Origin: Streptomyces roseicoloratus
GTDB lineage: Bacteria; Actinomycetota; Actinomycetes; Streptomycetales; Streptomycetaceae
Assembly: GCF_004117935.1 (NCBI RefSeq)
Contig: NZ_SDOY01000177.1
Coordinates: 1 to 49,699 of the forward strand
DNA length: 49,699 nt
Direction of reading: 5' to 3'
The notes under the pieces are model-generated. The model ran no database searches, was not told the origin of the DNA, and saw only the letters and a list, made by a program, of their open reading frames with translations. The position numbers and the translations under genes were made by a program. This document shows, piece after piece, positions 49,586 through 49,699 of this stretch (position 1 is the first letter of the stretch; the number at the start of each line of letters is the position of its first letter).

Positions 49586-49699
49586 ATCGTTTCCGTCGCG
49601 CGAGGGCACAGAGGCCGCGGCGGGCGGGGGTGCGGTAGGGCTTCTGGGGTTGGTGGGGCGGGCCGTGTCTGGTGGGCTTCTGGTGCGGCCGCCCTTGTT

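Overview
The window is high-GC actinobacterial DNA and almost certainly Streptomyces chromosome. Third codon positions are saturated with G/C, GTG starts are common, and the gene set is typical of the genus: a WhiG/SigF-type sigma pair, Scr1-like XRE/DUF397 genes, an M28 aminopeptidase and Dabb and YCII proteins. The order dnaX - small SRP RNA - tRNA-Ser ... upp - tadA - tRNA-Ser ... sigF - sigN matches, from memory, the conserved Streptomyces core segment that holds dnaX, upp, tadA and sigF. The left part is therefore core genome with accessory insertions.

Layout. 1-2300: 3'-truncated dnaX on the minus strand, SRP RNA, tRNA-Ser(GGA) and a terminator. 2486-7611: a helicase-C/WYL protein, then an accessory patch with an IS21 istB remnant, an AAA ATPase with a nuclease-like tail and a membrane-anchored protein. 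7722-16093: a secreted RCC1-repeat protein, a small conserved protein, an aldo/keto reductase, a YCII + ECF42-type sigma pair and a TerD protein fused to a PD-(D/E)XK-like domain. 16281-24544: a CsoR/CstR repressor, a divergent wrbA/TetR pair with operator-like palindromes, two serine hydrolases, a HhH glycosylase, a secreted M28 aminopeptidase and a HerA-like ATPase. 24640-28130: housekeeping genes (LytR_C protein, upp, tadA and its partner) and tRNA-Ser(CGA) with a strong terminator.

28150-42178 is the standout region. An eight- or nine-gene minus-strand operon, mostly with 4-nt start/stop overlaps, encodes two L-amino-acid-ligase-like ATP-grasp enzymes and a third, divergent ATP-grasp protein. 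It also encodes a MbtG-like lysine N6-hydroxylase, a glutamine-synthetase-like ligase, a PuuB/DadA-like flavin amine oxidase, a LysA-like PLP decarboxylase, a PrxQ-type peroxiredoxin and an MFS exporter. Upstream lie an unlisted 58-aa secreted peptide gene and a divergent LuxR-type regulator, with a large palindrome between them. No NRPS, PKS or IucA-type synthetase is present. The best reading is an uncharacterised NRPS-independent pathway that builds an N-hydroxylated, lysine- or diamine-derived peptide. It sits immediately next to the terminator of tRNA-Ser(CGA), between tadA and sigF.

42617-49585 returns to core-like genes: a small membrane protein, a Dabb protein, sigF, sigN, a lipoprotein, a TetR/hydrolase pair, and an XRE/DUF397 system that ends the window. 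A second theme is unusual abundance of short tandem repeats (12-30 bp units), both between genes and inside the low-complexity termini of unrelated proteins.
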